A stretch of 64,000 nucleotides of DNA, taken from Patiriisocius marinus (GTDB taxonomy: Bacteria; Bacteroidota; Bacteroidia; Flavobacteriales; Flavobacteriaceae). Made by a program: the position numbers and the translations under genes. The notes below the pieces were generated by a model. It was not told the DNA's origin, searched no databases, and saw nothing but the letters and a program-made list of their open reading frames with translations. Below are positions 9,012 through 16,992 of the stretch, one piece after another. The stretch spans positions 124,001 to 188,000 of the forward strand of contig NZ_BKCG01000004.1 of NCBI RefSeq assembly GCF_008974325.1, written 5' to 3'. How positions within the stretch are numbered: position 1 is the first letter of the stretch; every line of letters begins with the position of its first letter.

Positions 9012-10392
9012 CAAAGCGCAACATTTCATTACTATTACCAAGACTAATTTTCAAAAAGTAAACCCCAGAAGGTAAATTGCAAATGTCTATGCCACTAGTA
9101 TGTGTGGTCTCAAAAAGTAACTGCCCCATCAGATCCACACATTGAACTTTTGTTAGGATAGCATGTCGAGGTATTTTTATATTAAGTACAGTTTTTGAAG
9201 GATTTGGATAAACAGAAAAAAGTTCTAAAGGATGCTCTTTAGCTTCTAGTATGGTTAGATTTTCATACCAAGCAACCTTATCATCCACTTGTGAGGAAGA
9301 AAGCAAATCCATATCACCATCATTATCAAGATCTGCAACGGCAACAGTAGAAATTCCCTCTACAGATGTGGTAATCTCAATAGGTGGACCAAAAGACCCC
9401 AAGCCATCTGTATTCTCATACCATAAAATAAGCTCAGATATAAAAAGGTAAGTAACGATCACATCCATGTCACCATCATTATCAACATCTGTTAAAGCTA
9501 ACCTATAGGCTTCACTCGCCCCTTCATTGACAATAATTTTATCACTGAAATTGCCCTGACCATCTTCATTACGATACCATGCCACCTCGTCCATTGTAGG
9601 AGAAGCTGTTACTAGATCATAGTCACCATCACCATCAAGATCTTCTGATAGCACGTGTGTATTTGCTAAAAATGTACTATTTAATGGAATTGGACTTCCA
9701 AAAGCACCAAGACCATCTACATTTTCGACCCAAGATAATGTTTCGCTTTGAGCCGAAACCATTGCAGCGTCTAAATCACCATCGCCATCAAGATCCTTCA
9801 TTACAAATTCTCTTCCAACATTAGAGTCTAATGCAACCACAATAGCAGACGAAAAATTACCTAATCCATCTTCATTTTTATACCAATAAATTTCTTCAAA
9901 TTGAGAACCAGAAGCTACAACGTCTAAAAAACCATCTCCATTAACATCAACAACCTCGCTATAATAAGCTCCTTGTAGTGTATTTGAAATAGTTTGCCTA
10001 GAAGAAAACACCCCAGAACCATTTATATTTTCATACCAAACAACTAAATCAAGTGCAAATGAGACAGCTACAACATCTTCATCACCATCACCATCAAGAT
10101 CGCCTGTACTTAGATGAATTGTTTGATTCAACAAACCTATAACTTGCTGACCTCCAAAATTACCCGTTCCATCTAAATTTTTATACCAAGCTATTTTATT
10201 ATCAAACGAAGAAGCACTTAAAACATCTAAAAAACCATCTCCATCCAAATCTGCAGGCTCCACATACCTAATGCCATTTGCTTCTGTAGAAATCACTTGT
10301 TGTTCGCCAAATTGGGCGCTAATATTACAACAGAATAATAAGAACAGAAAAATCATAAGAAAATTTCTATTAATTGATCTTGTAGCCTGCAT
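9001..10392 (-). CDS. Secreted FG-GAP/VCBS-repeat protein with T9SS sorting domain (copy 1)
   Basis: 463 residues. The signal peptide runs to about residue 26 (NISAQ). Seven FG-GAP/VCBS repeats of about 50-55 residues follow, each with a calcium-loop motif such as DLDGDGDEDVV and a WYEN-DG-G-F motif, predicting a seven-bladed, Ca-binding beta-propeller. The last about 75 residues (from VYPNPS to MLRFVKE) are a type A T9SS C-terminal sorting domain, so it should reach the cell surface or medium. It is paralogous to 11486-12859. It lies 2 bp downstream of the truncated protease gene; in copy 2 the intact pair has the same order. Confidence 0.87.
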   Translation of the reverse strand: MQATRSINRNFLMIFLFLLFCCNISAQFGEQQVISTEANGIRYVEPADLDGDGFLDVLSASSFDNKIAWYKNLDGTGNFGGQQVIGLLNQTIHLSTGDLDGDGDEDVVAVSFALDLVVWYENINGSGVFSSRQTISNTLQGAYYSEVVDVNGDGFLDVVASGSQFEEIYWYKNEDGLGNFSSAIVVALDSNVGREFVMKDLDGDGDLDAAMVSAQSETLSWVENVDGLGAFGSPIPLNSTFLANTHVLSEDLDGDGDYDLVTASPTMDEVAWYRNEDGQGNFSDKIIVNEGASEAYRLALTDVDNDGDMDVIVTYLFISELILWYENTDGLGSFGPPIEITTSVEGISTVAVADLDNDGDMDLLSSSQVDDKVAWYENLTILEAKEHPLELFSVYPNPSKTVLNIKIPRHAILTKVQCVDLMGQLLFETTHTSGIDICNLPSGVYFLKISLGNSNEMLRFVKE

Positions 10393-10394
10393 CT

Positions 10395-11168
10395 TTAATT
10401 CTCTTTTATAATAACAGTTTCTTGTTTTGCCCCATTTTCATAGTTCTTCTCAATAGTATACAAGCCAGGCTGTAAATTGTTAATCATATTTGGGCTATTT
10501 ATCTGTAAACTATCTAGTTCTTGGACAGTTATATTGGTATTAAACACCCCATCATTAAACTTTGTATATCGACCACTTCCTGGTGCCATATTAAAGTTGT
10601 TATAACATTTTTGAATGTTTAAATAACCCAATGCAATCTCAACTTGCTTAATTTTTATAGCTGTATGGTTAGGATGGATTATAGCGGTATAATCTTCCTC
10701 ATATTTAGTATAATGCGCAATTTTATTCTGAAGATTATACGAAAAATTTTCATCATAATCAGCTGGCTGCGGAAAAGAGCCATTACACGCTACAAACCAA
10801 TAATCAAATCCTGGTTGAAACAAAGGATTCTCTGAAGCTGGCAACAAAGGCCCTCCCTGATAATAAGTTCCTTTATATGGCTCATACAATGCACTTATAG
10901 CGGTCTCAGCCGCAAGAAAATCACCGTTAGAATCATTATTAATAGTCTCTCTAATCCGAATTGCCTGTCCAATACTAAAATTATCCTTACATAAATTAGG
11001 TGAATATAACATGAAATTCCTTAGGTCTTCAGGAGTTATGACGTATAAAGTACCCTGACAATCAGAACTACCTGTAATATAATCGCAATTTTCGTCAAAA
11101 AATGCATACCGTGAATACTCAGAATCTTGTACACAAGCAGCATTCCCCCGCACTGTACATTCATTCAA
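10395..11168 (-). pseudogene. 5'-truncated M43-type metalloprotease relic (copy 1)
   Basis: 257 codons homologous to the C-terminal half of the intact protease at 12880-14412: shared TISALYEPYKGTYY-like stretch, QPGFDY, KCYNNFN, NDGVFNTN, NMINNLQPGLY and the terminal VIIKEN. The catalytic HExxH half is missing. The only start is a TTG, preceded two codons upstream by an in-frame TGA at 11172-11174. The homology ends where the upstream micro-gene copy begins, so this is the junction of a tandem duplication. The frame is still open, but no signal peptide or active site remains. It may contribute nothing or be read through into the FG-GAP gene. Confidence 0.75.
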
Positions 11169-11204
11169 TTCTCACTAACTCTTCATTTTTAGTATCTTCG
11201 AGAT

Positions 11205-11357
11205 ATGAATTCGTTATACATTTACATTGGCATCATAGCCGTATTACTTGCGGTATTTTTCTTTAATTCTAAACGAAAAAACAAGAATAAAAAAGAACGA
11301 AAAGCTCGCAGCTTTAAAGATAGAATTGCCGAGAAAAGAAACCAGAAATTAGAATAA
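11205..11357 (+). CDS. 50-residue single-pass membrane micro-protein (copy 2)
   Basis: Paralogue of 8710-8868. It has an identical start (MNSLYIYIGI), a hydrophobic helix to about residue 20, then a Lys/Arg-rich tail with the same RSFKDRIAEKR motif. It is divergent from the truncated protease relic and convergent with the second FG-GAP gene. The changes from copy 1 are substitutions that keep length and character, as expected under selection. The function is unknown. Confidence 0.68.
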   Translation: MNSLYIYIGIIAVLLAVFFFNSKRKNKNKKERKARSFKDRIAEKRNQKLE

Positions 11358-11363
11358 CATCTT

Positions 11364-11480
11364 ATGTCACTTTTCTCATTAAATTATTAGTTAATTAGTG
11401 CTCTATTTATTGGAAACCTATTTGTTCTGAGGCAAAATAAAATTACTCGAAACGAGTTGTCACAAATTAATATCCACTAA
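11364..11480 (+). pseudogene. Interrupted copy 2 of the 48-residue micro-ORF
   Basis: In one frame from the ATG at 11364 to the TAA at 11478-11480 there is a single internal TAG at 11388-11390. It aligns with the TGG (Trp) codon of copy 1 at 8865-9011. After it the homologous stretch LFIGNLFVLRQNK continues. The copy thus looks inactivated by a nonsense change, and it no longer overlaps the upstream gene. Confidence 0.5.
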
Positions 11481-11485
11481 GATAT

Positions 11486-12859
11486 TCACTCCTTAACAAA
11501 CTTTTGTATAGCAGTAGTTTGACCATCAGTAATTCTTAAAAAATACATGCCGCTTAAAAGGGAAGATACATCTATTTTAGTAGTATTTTTTGATGAAAAT
11601 AAAAATCTACCATCTAGTGTGTAACAAGTAACATTTAAAATTGGTTGATTATTTGTAAATTTTACATTAATACTTGTGTGAGCTGGGTTTGGAAACACAG
11701 TAACATCTTGTAACGTTTGTTCTGGTAAATCCAAAAATAGCTCATTTCTATACCAAGCCAACTTATCATCTAATATAGATGATGACAACACATCTACCGA
11801 GCCATCACCGTCTATATCTCCAGTTGCTACAGTAACTAATCCTTGAATATCTGTAGTAATAATTTGTTGTGCACCAAAATTACCTAAACCATCATCATTA
11901 CTAAACCAAGAAACTTCATGGTCACCAACAGAGCCAACAACAATATCTATTGCACCATCATTATTAAAATCTGAAGCAGCAAGGCTAAATGGATCATCTG
12001 CAAGTGTTGATATTAATTGTTCATCACCAAAACCTCCATTACCATTCATATTTTCATACCAAACAACTCTATTAATCCCAGGAAAAATTGCAGCAAAATC
12101 AGTAAAATTATCATTATTAAAATCTGCATTAATTATTCTATGTGGCGTACTAGTACCTGTTACAATTGAATTTTTAACACCAAAATTCCCAAAACCATCT
12201 AGATTTTCAAACCAACTTAATATAACTTGATCTGCAGATCCGGCTGAGGAGGTGGAGACTACATCAAGATCACCATCGTTTTCTATATCAAAAACAACTA
12301 CAGAACGAGATACGTTTAAACTAGCATCAATGGCTACAGGACTAGCAAAAGCTATTGTAGTGCCATCAAACAAGTTTTCTATATAATTTAAACCAGAACT
12401 ATCACTCCCTACAATTAGATCTTCATCACCATCATTATCCATATCACCAGTAGTTACACCGTAAGGGGAATCTAAGGTTTCATCTATAAAAAATACAGAA
12501 GTAAAACCTCCTGCACCTGTGTTAAGATATAAATTAATTGAATTTGTATATGTATTAACGCCTATTACATCAATGTCTCCATCTATATCAATATCAACTA
12601 ATGTAGCTCGCCTAACAGAATCTATAGTTCCAATTACATTTGATGTTGAGAATGTACCTAAACCATCAAGATTTTCAAACCAAATTAATTGATCATCACT
12701 TTGTAATGAAGCATATACATCAATATCATTATCGTTATCAAAATCTGCAGTTAATATTAATCTAGGTGCAGCACCTACATCAGATATAATATTTTGATCA
12801 CCAAATTGTGAAAAAATTATAGTAGGCAACAGAACAATTAAAATATAATTAAAGCGCAT
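11486..12859 (-). CDS. Secreted FG-GAP/VCBS-repeat protein with T9SS sorting domain (copy 2)
   Basis: 457 residues. The signal peptide is about residues 1-17, ending in FSQ. Seven FG-GAP repeats carry calcium-loop motifs (TADFDNDNDIDVY, TGDIDGDGSVDVL). A C-terminal T9SS type A domain runs from VFPNPAHTS to AIQKFVKE. Start and end motifs match copy 1 (FGDQ/FGEQ near the N-terminus, FVKE at the C-terminus), but the repeats have diverged widely, so the duplication is old. It is transcribed 20 bp downstream of the intact M43 protease. The pair probably forms a secreted protease plus adhesive propeller; this role is an inference. Confidence 0.87.
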   Translation of the reverse strand: MRFNYILIVLLPTIIFSQFGDQNIISDVGAAPRLILTADFDNDNDIDVYASLQSDDQLIWFENLDGLGTFSTSNVIGTIDSVRRATLVDIDIDGDIDVIGVNTYTNSINLYLNTGAGGFTSVFFIDETLDSPYGVTTGDMDNDGDEDLIVGSDSSGLNYIENLFDGTTIAFASPVAIDASLNVSRSVVVFDIENDGDLDVVSTSSAGSADQVILSWFENLDGFGNFGVKNSIVTGTSTPHRIINADFNNDNFTDFAAIFPGINRVVWYENMNGNGGFGDEQLISTLADDPFSLAASDFNNDGAIDIVVGSVGDHEVSWFSNDDGLGNFGAQQIITTDIQGLVTVATGDIDGDGSVDVLSSSILDDKLAWYRNELFLDLPEQTLQDVTVFPNPAHTSINVKFTNNQPILNVTCYTLDGRFLFSSKNTTKIDVSSLLSGMYFLRITDGQTTAIQKFVKE

Positions 12860-12879
12860 TTCAAATTATTTTAAATATA

Positions 12880-14412
12880 TCAATTTTCTTTTATAATAAC
12901 AGTTTGCTGTTTAGCGCCATTATCATATTCTTTTTCAATATTATATAAACCAGGTTGCAAATTATTAATCATATTAGGATTATTAACTTGTAAGCTATCC
13001 ATTTCAGTAATAGTTACGTTAGTGTTAAACACGCCATCATTAAAGCGGGTGTATGTACCTCCTTTGGGATTCAAGTTAAAATTATTGTAGCATTTTTGCA
13101 CATTTGTATGCCCAAGCCCTTCTTCTACCTGCAATATTTGAATAGCACTATGATTAGGATGAGTTAAGATATTATAGTCCTGCTCATAAGCATCATAGGT
13201 CTCTATTGTATTTAGCGGATTGTATGAAAAATTCTCATTATACGGTGCTGGTTGTGGATAATAACCGCTACATTCTATAAATTTATAGTCAAATCCTGGC
13301 TGAAATAAAGGTTTTTCAGAATTTGGTAATTGAGGTCCCGCAAAATAATAAGTACCTTTGTATGGTTCATATAAAGCCGAAATAGTAGTCATTGCGGGAG
13401 CAAAATTATTAAAAGTATCATCACGGATGGTTTCTCGCGCTCTGATACCTTGCCCAATAGTAAATTGATTTCTACAAGATGCAACTGTATATGCCATATA
13501 GTTCTGTATGTCGCTTGGGTTAATTTCAAAAAATTCGTCATAAAAATTAACACTATTACCAATATATTCACAATTGTCATCTATATACACATGAGACATA
13601 TATTTAGGGTCATCAATACAATTTATGTCTAAGGGGTTCGTATAACAATATTCTTTTGCAAAATCTGGCACAGCAGCTGTATCTACAACTTGATCTCCTT
13701 TAGTATCTGCATTGAAATTTATGTCATTAGGGTCACGTGTGACGCGCTCACAAGAGGCATTGTTGTAATTATTAAAAGTGTGTTTTAAATAAAAACTATG
13801 CCCCATTTCGTGTACCATTCCCCCTGCACTAGCTATATCCGCTCTAATTATAAATTTTGTATCATTAAATCGAGACGCACCTGCAAACTGTCTTGTTCCA
13901 TAGGGTATATAAATATTAAAAGCGTTAGGATCGTTATAACCATTGTTTTCAGCAAAAAAGTAAAACTCACCTATTTCACAACGATCTATAACCCCATAAC
14001 CATGTGGATCTGGCGCTACCGCTGTATTACAATTAGGAAACTCTCTTATTGCTAAGTTTGGAGGGCTTTTAATTTCATTTAAGCCTTTATACTTAAAAAA
14101 CATATTAAATTTATTATATTCTATGTTCATTGCAGCAATACTTTCTAGTACATCCTCTTCTTGTATATCTGTTGCCCAATTAAAACCAATTTCGCCGTGC
14201 TCATCAGTTATTTTCCAAAATACTACATTGAATACTACAGGTTCAAAAGTTGCTAAAAAAGCTGGATCAATAGAACCAGACCAATTAGGAGCTGATGATA
14301 AATTAGAGTTTGAATAATCAATAAGCTCTTCTTCTGCACAAATAAAAATTTCTTGAGCATTGCTTATAAAGCAAGCTAATGCAAACGCAATGTAAATTAC
14401 ATAATTTTTCAT
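12880..14412 (-). CDS. Secreted M43-type (pappalysin-like) zinc metalloprotease
   Basis: 510 residues with a signal peptide to about residue 19 (ISNAQ). The zinc motif HEMGHSFYLKH (His201, His205, His211, catalytic Glu202) has the HExxHxxxxxH spacing of metzincins; together with overall layout it suggests the M43/pappalysin group. Cysteines are frequent in the catalytic half. The C-terminal about 60 residues (NMINNLQPGLYNIEK to VIIKEN) resemble a sorting-type beta domain but lack the classic YPNP motif. It heads a two-gene unit with the FG-GAP protein and is divergent from an XRE regulator, with a palindromic operator between them. Confidence 0.8.
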   Translation of the reverse strand: MKNYVIYIAFALACFISNAQEIFICAEEELIDYSNSNLSSAPNWSGSIDPAFLATFEPVVFNVVFWKITDEHGEIGFNWATDIQEEDVLESIAAMNIEYNKFNMFFKYKGLNEIKSPPNLAIREFPNCNTAVAPDPHGYGVIDRCEIGEFYFFAENNGYNDPNAFNIYIPYGTRQFAGASRFNDTKFIIRADIASAGGMVHEMGHSFYLKHTFNNYNNASCERVTRDPNDINFNADTKGDQVVDTAAVPDFAKEYCYTNPLDINCIDDPKYMSHVYIDDNCEYIGNSVNFYDEFFEINPSDIQNYMAYTVASCRNQFTIGQGIRARETIRDDTFNNFAPAMTTISALYEPYKGTYYFAGPQLPNSEKPLFQPGFDYKFIECSGYYPQPAPYNENFSYNPLNTIETYDAYEQDYNILTHPNHSAIQILQVEEGLGHTNVQKCYNNFNLNPKGGTYTRFNDGVFNTNVTITEMDSLQVNNPNMINNLQPGLYNIEKEYDNGAKQQTVIIKEN

Positions 14413-14455
14413 AATAATAAAGAATAATTAAAAATTAGCGGGGAGCGATTATAAA

Positions 14456-14479
14456 TATAGTGATTTATATATCACTATA
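14456..14479. promoter_or_regulatory. Perfect 9-bp inverted repeat, candidate operator of the XRE regulator
   Basis: TATAGTGAT-N6-ATCACTATA, a 24-bp dyad in the 96-bp divergent region between the protease (start 14412) and the XRE gene (start 14509). Position and symmetry fit a dimeric HTH repressor binding site controlling both directions. Regulation is inferred, not shown. Confidence 0.6.
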
Positions 14480-14508
14480 AAAATTTTATTGTACTACATC
14501 TTTATATT

Positions 14509-14736
14509 GTGGGTAATGAGCAACATGATATACTACTGCAATTTGGAGATTCTCTTAGAAAAATAAGGACTCAAAAGAGGCTTTCGCAAACTCAGCTTGC
14601 TTTTGAAACAGATTTAACAAGAGAATATATTAACAGATTGGAAAATGGTAAGGTGAATATATCTTTAATTAATATATCAATTATAGCAAAGGTGTTGGAT
14701 ATTCATATTTCACAGCTTTTACCACAAAATAAATAA
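14509..14736 (+). CDS. XRE-family helix-turn-helix transcriptional regulator
   Basis: 75 residues, essentially a single HTH_3 domain: SLRKIRTQKRLSQTQLAFET, then TREYINRLENGKVNISL, the typical Cro/C1 recognition helix. GTG is the only usable start in frame. The sequence TTTATATTG just upstream resembles a -7 box, so the message may have little or no leader. A stand-alone domain of this size resembles restriction-modification controller (C) proteins, but no R-M genes are nearby. The obvious target is the divergent protease promoter. Confidence 0.85.
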   Translation: MGNEQHDILLQFGDSLRKIRTQKRLSQTQLAFETDLTREYINRLENGKVNISLINISIIAKVLDIHISQLLPQNK

Positions 14737-14756
14737 AATTGATCAAGCTAAAAACT

Positions 14757-14764
14757 TATATTTG
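14757..14764 (+). promoter_or_regulatory. -7 promoter box (TATATTTG) of the secreted 118-residue protein
   Basis: Exact match to the Bacteroidota -7 consensus TAnnTTTG, 20 bp before the ATG at 14785. A TTG lies 15 bp upstream (14739-14741), shorter than the usual spacing, so the -33 element is uncertain. Confidence 0.5.
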
Positions 14765-14784
14765 AGTTTAGAAATAATTTAAAC

Positions 14785-15141
14785 ATGAAAGTCTTTTTGC
14801 TATTTAGTTACCTCTTATTACCAATCACAGCATTTGCCCAATCCAACAACAGCATTGTAGTAAAAAACAATCCGTTTTATCAGCTTCCAGCGCTACAAAC
14901 TCAAAATATTGCATCTTTCAAGACCTTTACATTAAAAAATATCCAAACATTTTCAATTTATAACGAAGTAACAGGATTCAATGACACTTTTAACAGTACC
15001 AAAAGCAGTTATTATTATAGTGCCCCCACATATATACACGCTAATACATATCGCGGTGTTAAGGTTGACAGCTTTAATCCTCACGGCGCACACGATTTAG
15101 GGAATGCGGTGGTTAGTGGCGTGTTTAGTTTATTGTTCTAA
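14785..15141 (+). CDS. Secreted protein of unknown function
   Basis: 118 residues with a clear signal peptide ending near AFAQ (residue 19). The mature part is about 100 residues, rich in Ser, Asn, Thr and Tyr, with a hydrophobic end (AVVSGVFSLLF). No family was recognised. It stands alone, with its own -7 box upstream and a separate gene downstream. The C-terminal hydrophobic Phe ending could suit an outer-membrane association, but this is weak. Confidence 0.65.
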   Translation: MKVFLLFSYLLLPITAFAQSNNSIVVKNNPFYQLPALQTQNIASFKTFTLKNIQTFSIYNEVTGFNDTFNSTKSSYYYSAPTYIHANTYRGVKVDSFNPHGAHDLGNAVVSGVFSLLF

Positions 15142-15267
15142 TTTTAAAAAAGAAAGATTATTCGCTTCACTCGTTGAAAAAAATATGAAACACATCTTTA
15201 GAAATTAACAACCATGAAACTTTACTTTTCAAACCACTAGCTATAAACCAAAACTACAAACCAAACT

Positions 15268-15840
15268 ATGAAAATATACACAAAAACAGGAGACGCAGGA
15301 ACTACCGCACTCTTTGGCGGAACGCGCGTCCCTAAACATCATATTCGCATAGAAAGCTACGGAACTGTAGATGAATTAAACTCTTATATTGGTTTAATTA
15401 GAGATCAAAAAATTGACGCTCGCTCTACTGAAATTTTAACACACATTCAAAATAAGTTATTTACTGTTGGCGCTATTTTAGCAACACCACCAGAAAAAGA
15501 AACATTGAAAAATGGAAAAGAGCGATTAAACATTCCTAAAATTTCAGAAGAAGAAATTGAATTGTTGGAAAAAGAGATGGACACAATGAATGATGACCTT
15601 CCACAAATGACGCATTTTGTATTACCAGGTGGTCACCCAACGGTGTCACATTGTCACATAGCCCGCTGTATATGCCGTAGAGCAGAACGTATGGCCACCT
15701 TATTGAATGAAGAAACCCCAGTAGACCCACGAGTTTTAAAATATTTAAATAGACTTTCAGACTACCTATTTGTATTGGCACGAAAGTTGTCCAAAGACTT
15801 AAACGCTAACGAAGTGAAATGGATTCCTGAGAAGCTGTAA
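15268..15840 (+). CDS. PduO-type cob(I)alamin adenosyltransferase
   Basis: 190 residues, normal for the family. The N-terminus KIYTKTGDAGTTALFGG is the ATP-binding signature. The motifs VDELNSYIG, FVLPGG and the basic RCICRRAER stretch, plus NRLSDYLFVLAR near the C-terminus, are all characteristic. The enzyme transfers adenosyl from ATP to reduced cobalamin to make coenzyme B12, needed by methylmalonyl-CoA mutase. The chaperone MeaB of that mutase is encoded at 24505-25584; the mutase itself is outside the window. Confidence 0.93.
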   Translation: MKIYTKTGDAGTTALFGGTRVPKHHIRIESYGTVDELNSYIGLIRDQKIDARSTEILTHIQNKLFTVGAILATPPEKETLKNGKERLNIPKISEEEIELLEKEMDTMNDDLPQMTHFVLPGGHPTVSHCHIARCICRRAERMATLLNEETPVDPRVLKYLNRLSDYLFVLARKLSKDLNANEVKWIPEKL

Positions 15841-15928
15841 AATCTCAAGAATAACAAATTATAATTCACTGTAATTTAGTTAGTTAAATACGTTCTTTAA
15901 AATAGACTGTAATAAAGTGGTTTTTTTC

Positions 15929-15958
15929 TTGAGTATTTCAACTAAAAAATTATTTTTG
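15929..15958 (+). promoter_or_regulatory. Bacteroidota promoter: TTG-N19-TATTTTTG
   Basis: -33 TTG at 15929-15931 and -7 box TATTTTTG at 15951-15958, separated by 19 bp, the textbook arrangement for the phylum. It lies 23 bp upstream of the DUF2795 start. Confidence 0.7.
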
Positions 15959-15981
15959 CAGAAATTAAAACACATAGTATT

Positions 15982-16203
15982 ATGTACTGGACATTAGAAT
16001 TAGCATCTTATTTAAGTGATGCGCCTTGGCCGGCTACCAAAGACGAATTGATTGACTACGCTATTAGAACTGGCGCACCTTTAGAGGTGGTTGAAAACCT
16101 ACAGGCAATCGAAGATGAGGGAGACTCTTATGACTCTATCGAAGAAATTTGGCCCGACTACCCCACAGATGAAGACTATTTGTGGAACGAAGACGAATAT
16201 TAA
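15982..16203 (+). CDS. DUF2795 family small acidic protein
   Basis: 73 residues starting MYWTLELASYLSDAPWPATK, a sequence highly typical of the short DUF2795 proteins found in almost all Bacteroidota. It has a helical N-terminal half (AIRTGAPLEVVENLQAIEDE) and a very acidic C-terminus (Asp/Glu/Tyr/Trp-rich). It is cytoplasmic; the function is unknown. A consensus promoter and a terminator frame it as a monocistronic unit. Confidence 0.85.
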   Translation: MYWTLELASYLSDAPWPATKDELIDYAIRTGAPLEVVENLQAIEDEGDSYDSIEEIWPDYPTDEDYLWNEDEY

Positions 16204-16252
16204 AAAACACGTTGCTTGCAACGATGTAATAAAATCGCGTTGATTGAAACGT

Positions 16253-16283
16253 AAAAAAAGTCTCTGTATTCAGGGACTTTTTT
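16253..16283 (+). terminator. Rho-independent terminator after the DUF2795 gene
   Basis: Stem AAAAAAAGTCTCTG / CAGGGACTTTTTT with one G-T wobble, loop TATT, ending in a T-run. Confidence 0.85.
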
Positions 16284-16404
16284 GGGTTTTAGTATAAATC
16301 AATGTTTTTAATTCTGAAATTTTAAATTTGATTAAAATTTCAGCTAAAAGAATGCAACAAACCTTAAATTTACATTTTGGTTCGTAGCAATTATAATTAC
16401 ACCT

Positions 16405-16461
16405 GAATTTGAGATTTCAAATTCAAACAACAAAAAAATAGTCACTAAAAATAATAGTGAC
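16405..16461. promoter_or_regulatory. Two short inverted repeats in the leader of the pre-secA gene
   Basis: GAATTTGA-N4-TCAAATTC at 16405-16424 and GTCACTA-N7-TAGTGAC at 16441-16461, both perfect, directly before the ATG at 16477. They could form RNA hairpins or be protein sites. The function is not known. Confidence 0.4.
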
Positions 16462-16476
16462 CTCAAATTATTGAAA

Positions 16477-16833
16477 ATGAGAAGTACTTCTTGTACATTA
16501 ATCTTCTTTTTAACCTTCATTTCTACAATGGAGGCACAAAACTTTGAGCTCTATTCAAGCCCTAACATCAATAAAATTCATCAATCGTATGTTGCTAATG
16601 AAAAGCATACAGATGGAAATGAGATTGGGTTTATCAAAATACCACGAACTGACAAGAAGTTCACACAAGCTGAGCTACTTAAATACGAGCAAGTGTTTCT
16701 TAAAATGAAACAATATCAAGATCATTTAATTGCTCTTGGGTTTGATTTAAAAATAGCAGGTACTGCTAAACATAAAACAATTAAGGCGTTTCACAATTAC
16801 CTCAAGAAACGACCTATCGCGTCTATAAGCTAG
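16477..16833 (+). CDS. Small secreted protein upstream of secA, unknown function
   Basis: 118 residues from the ATG at 16477; a TTG two codons earlier is less likely. The signal peptide (MRSTSCTLIFFLTFISTMEAQ) is followed by a mature region with many Lys and His. The segment TQAELLKYEQVFLKMKQYQDH and the end KAFHNYLKKRPIASIS look helical or peptidoglycan-binding-like, but no family was recognised. It is 159 bp upstream of secA on the same strand with no obvious terminator in between. A small exported protein just before secA recalls SecM-type secretion monitors; that is speculation. Confidence 0.6.
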   Translation: MRSTSCTLIFFLTFISTMEAQNFELYSSPNINKIHQSYVANEKHTDGNEIGFIKIPRTDKKFTQAELLKYEQVFLKMKQYQDHLIALGFDLKIAGTAKHKTIKAFHNYLKKRPIASIS

Positions 16834-16992
16834 TGCGCACGCTTCTACTTAGAAGCAATTCTTGGATTTTTACTATTTCTTTTACAAGAAATCACATTCA
16901 CACCATTATGGTTATTCCAAGTACTACCGCACACACAACGTATTAGACTTAAAACAAAAAAGTAAACGTGCTAAGGCACAAATAAATATACC

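Noticed and set aside
13450-14317. Several plus-strand ORFs opposite the M43 protease
   Set aside because: No signal, domain or start context; the minus-strand frame carries the zinc motif and signal peptide.
16910-16950. Twelve-codon peptide MVIPSTTAHTTY before secA as an attenuation leader
   Set aside because: Too short and without a paired antiterminator structure; kept only as context for the secA leader question.
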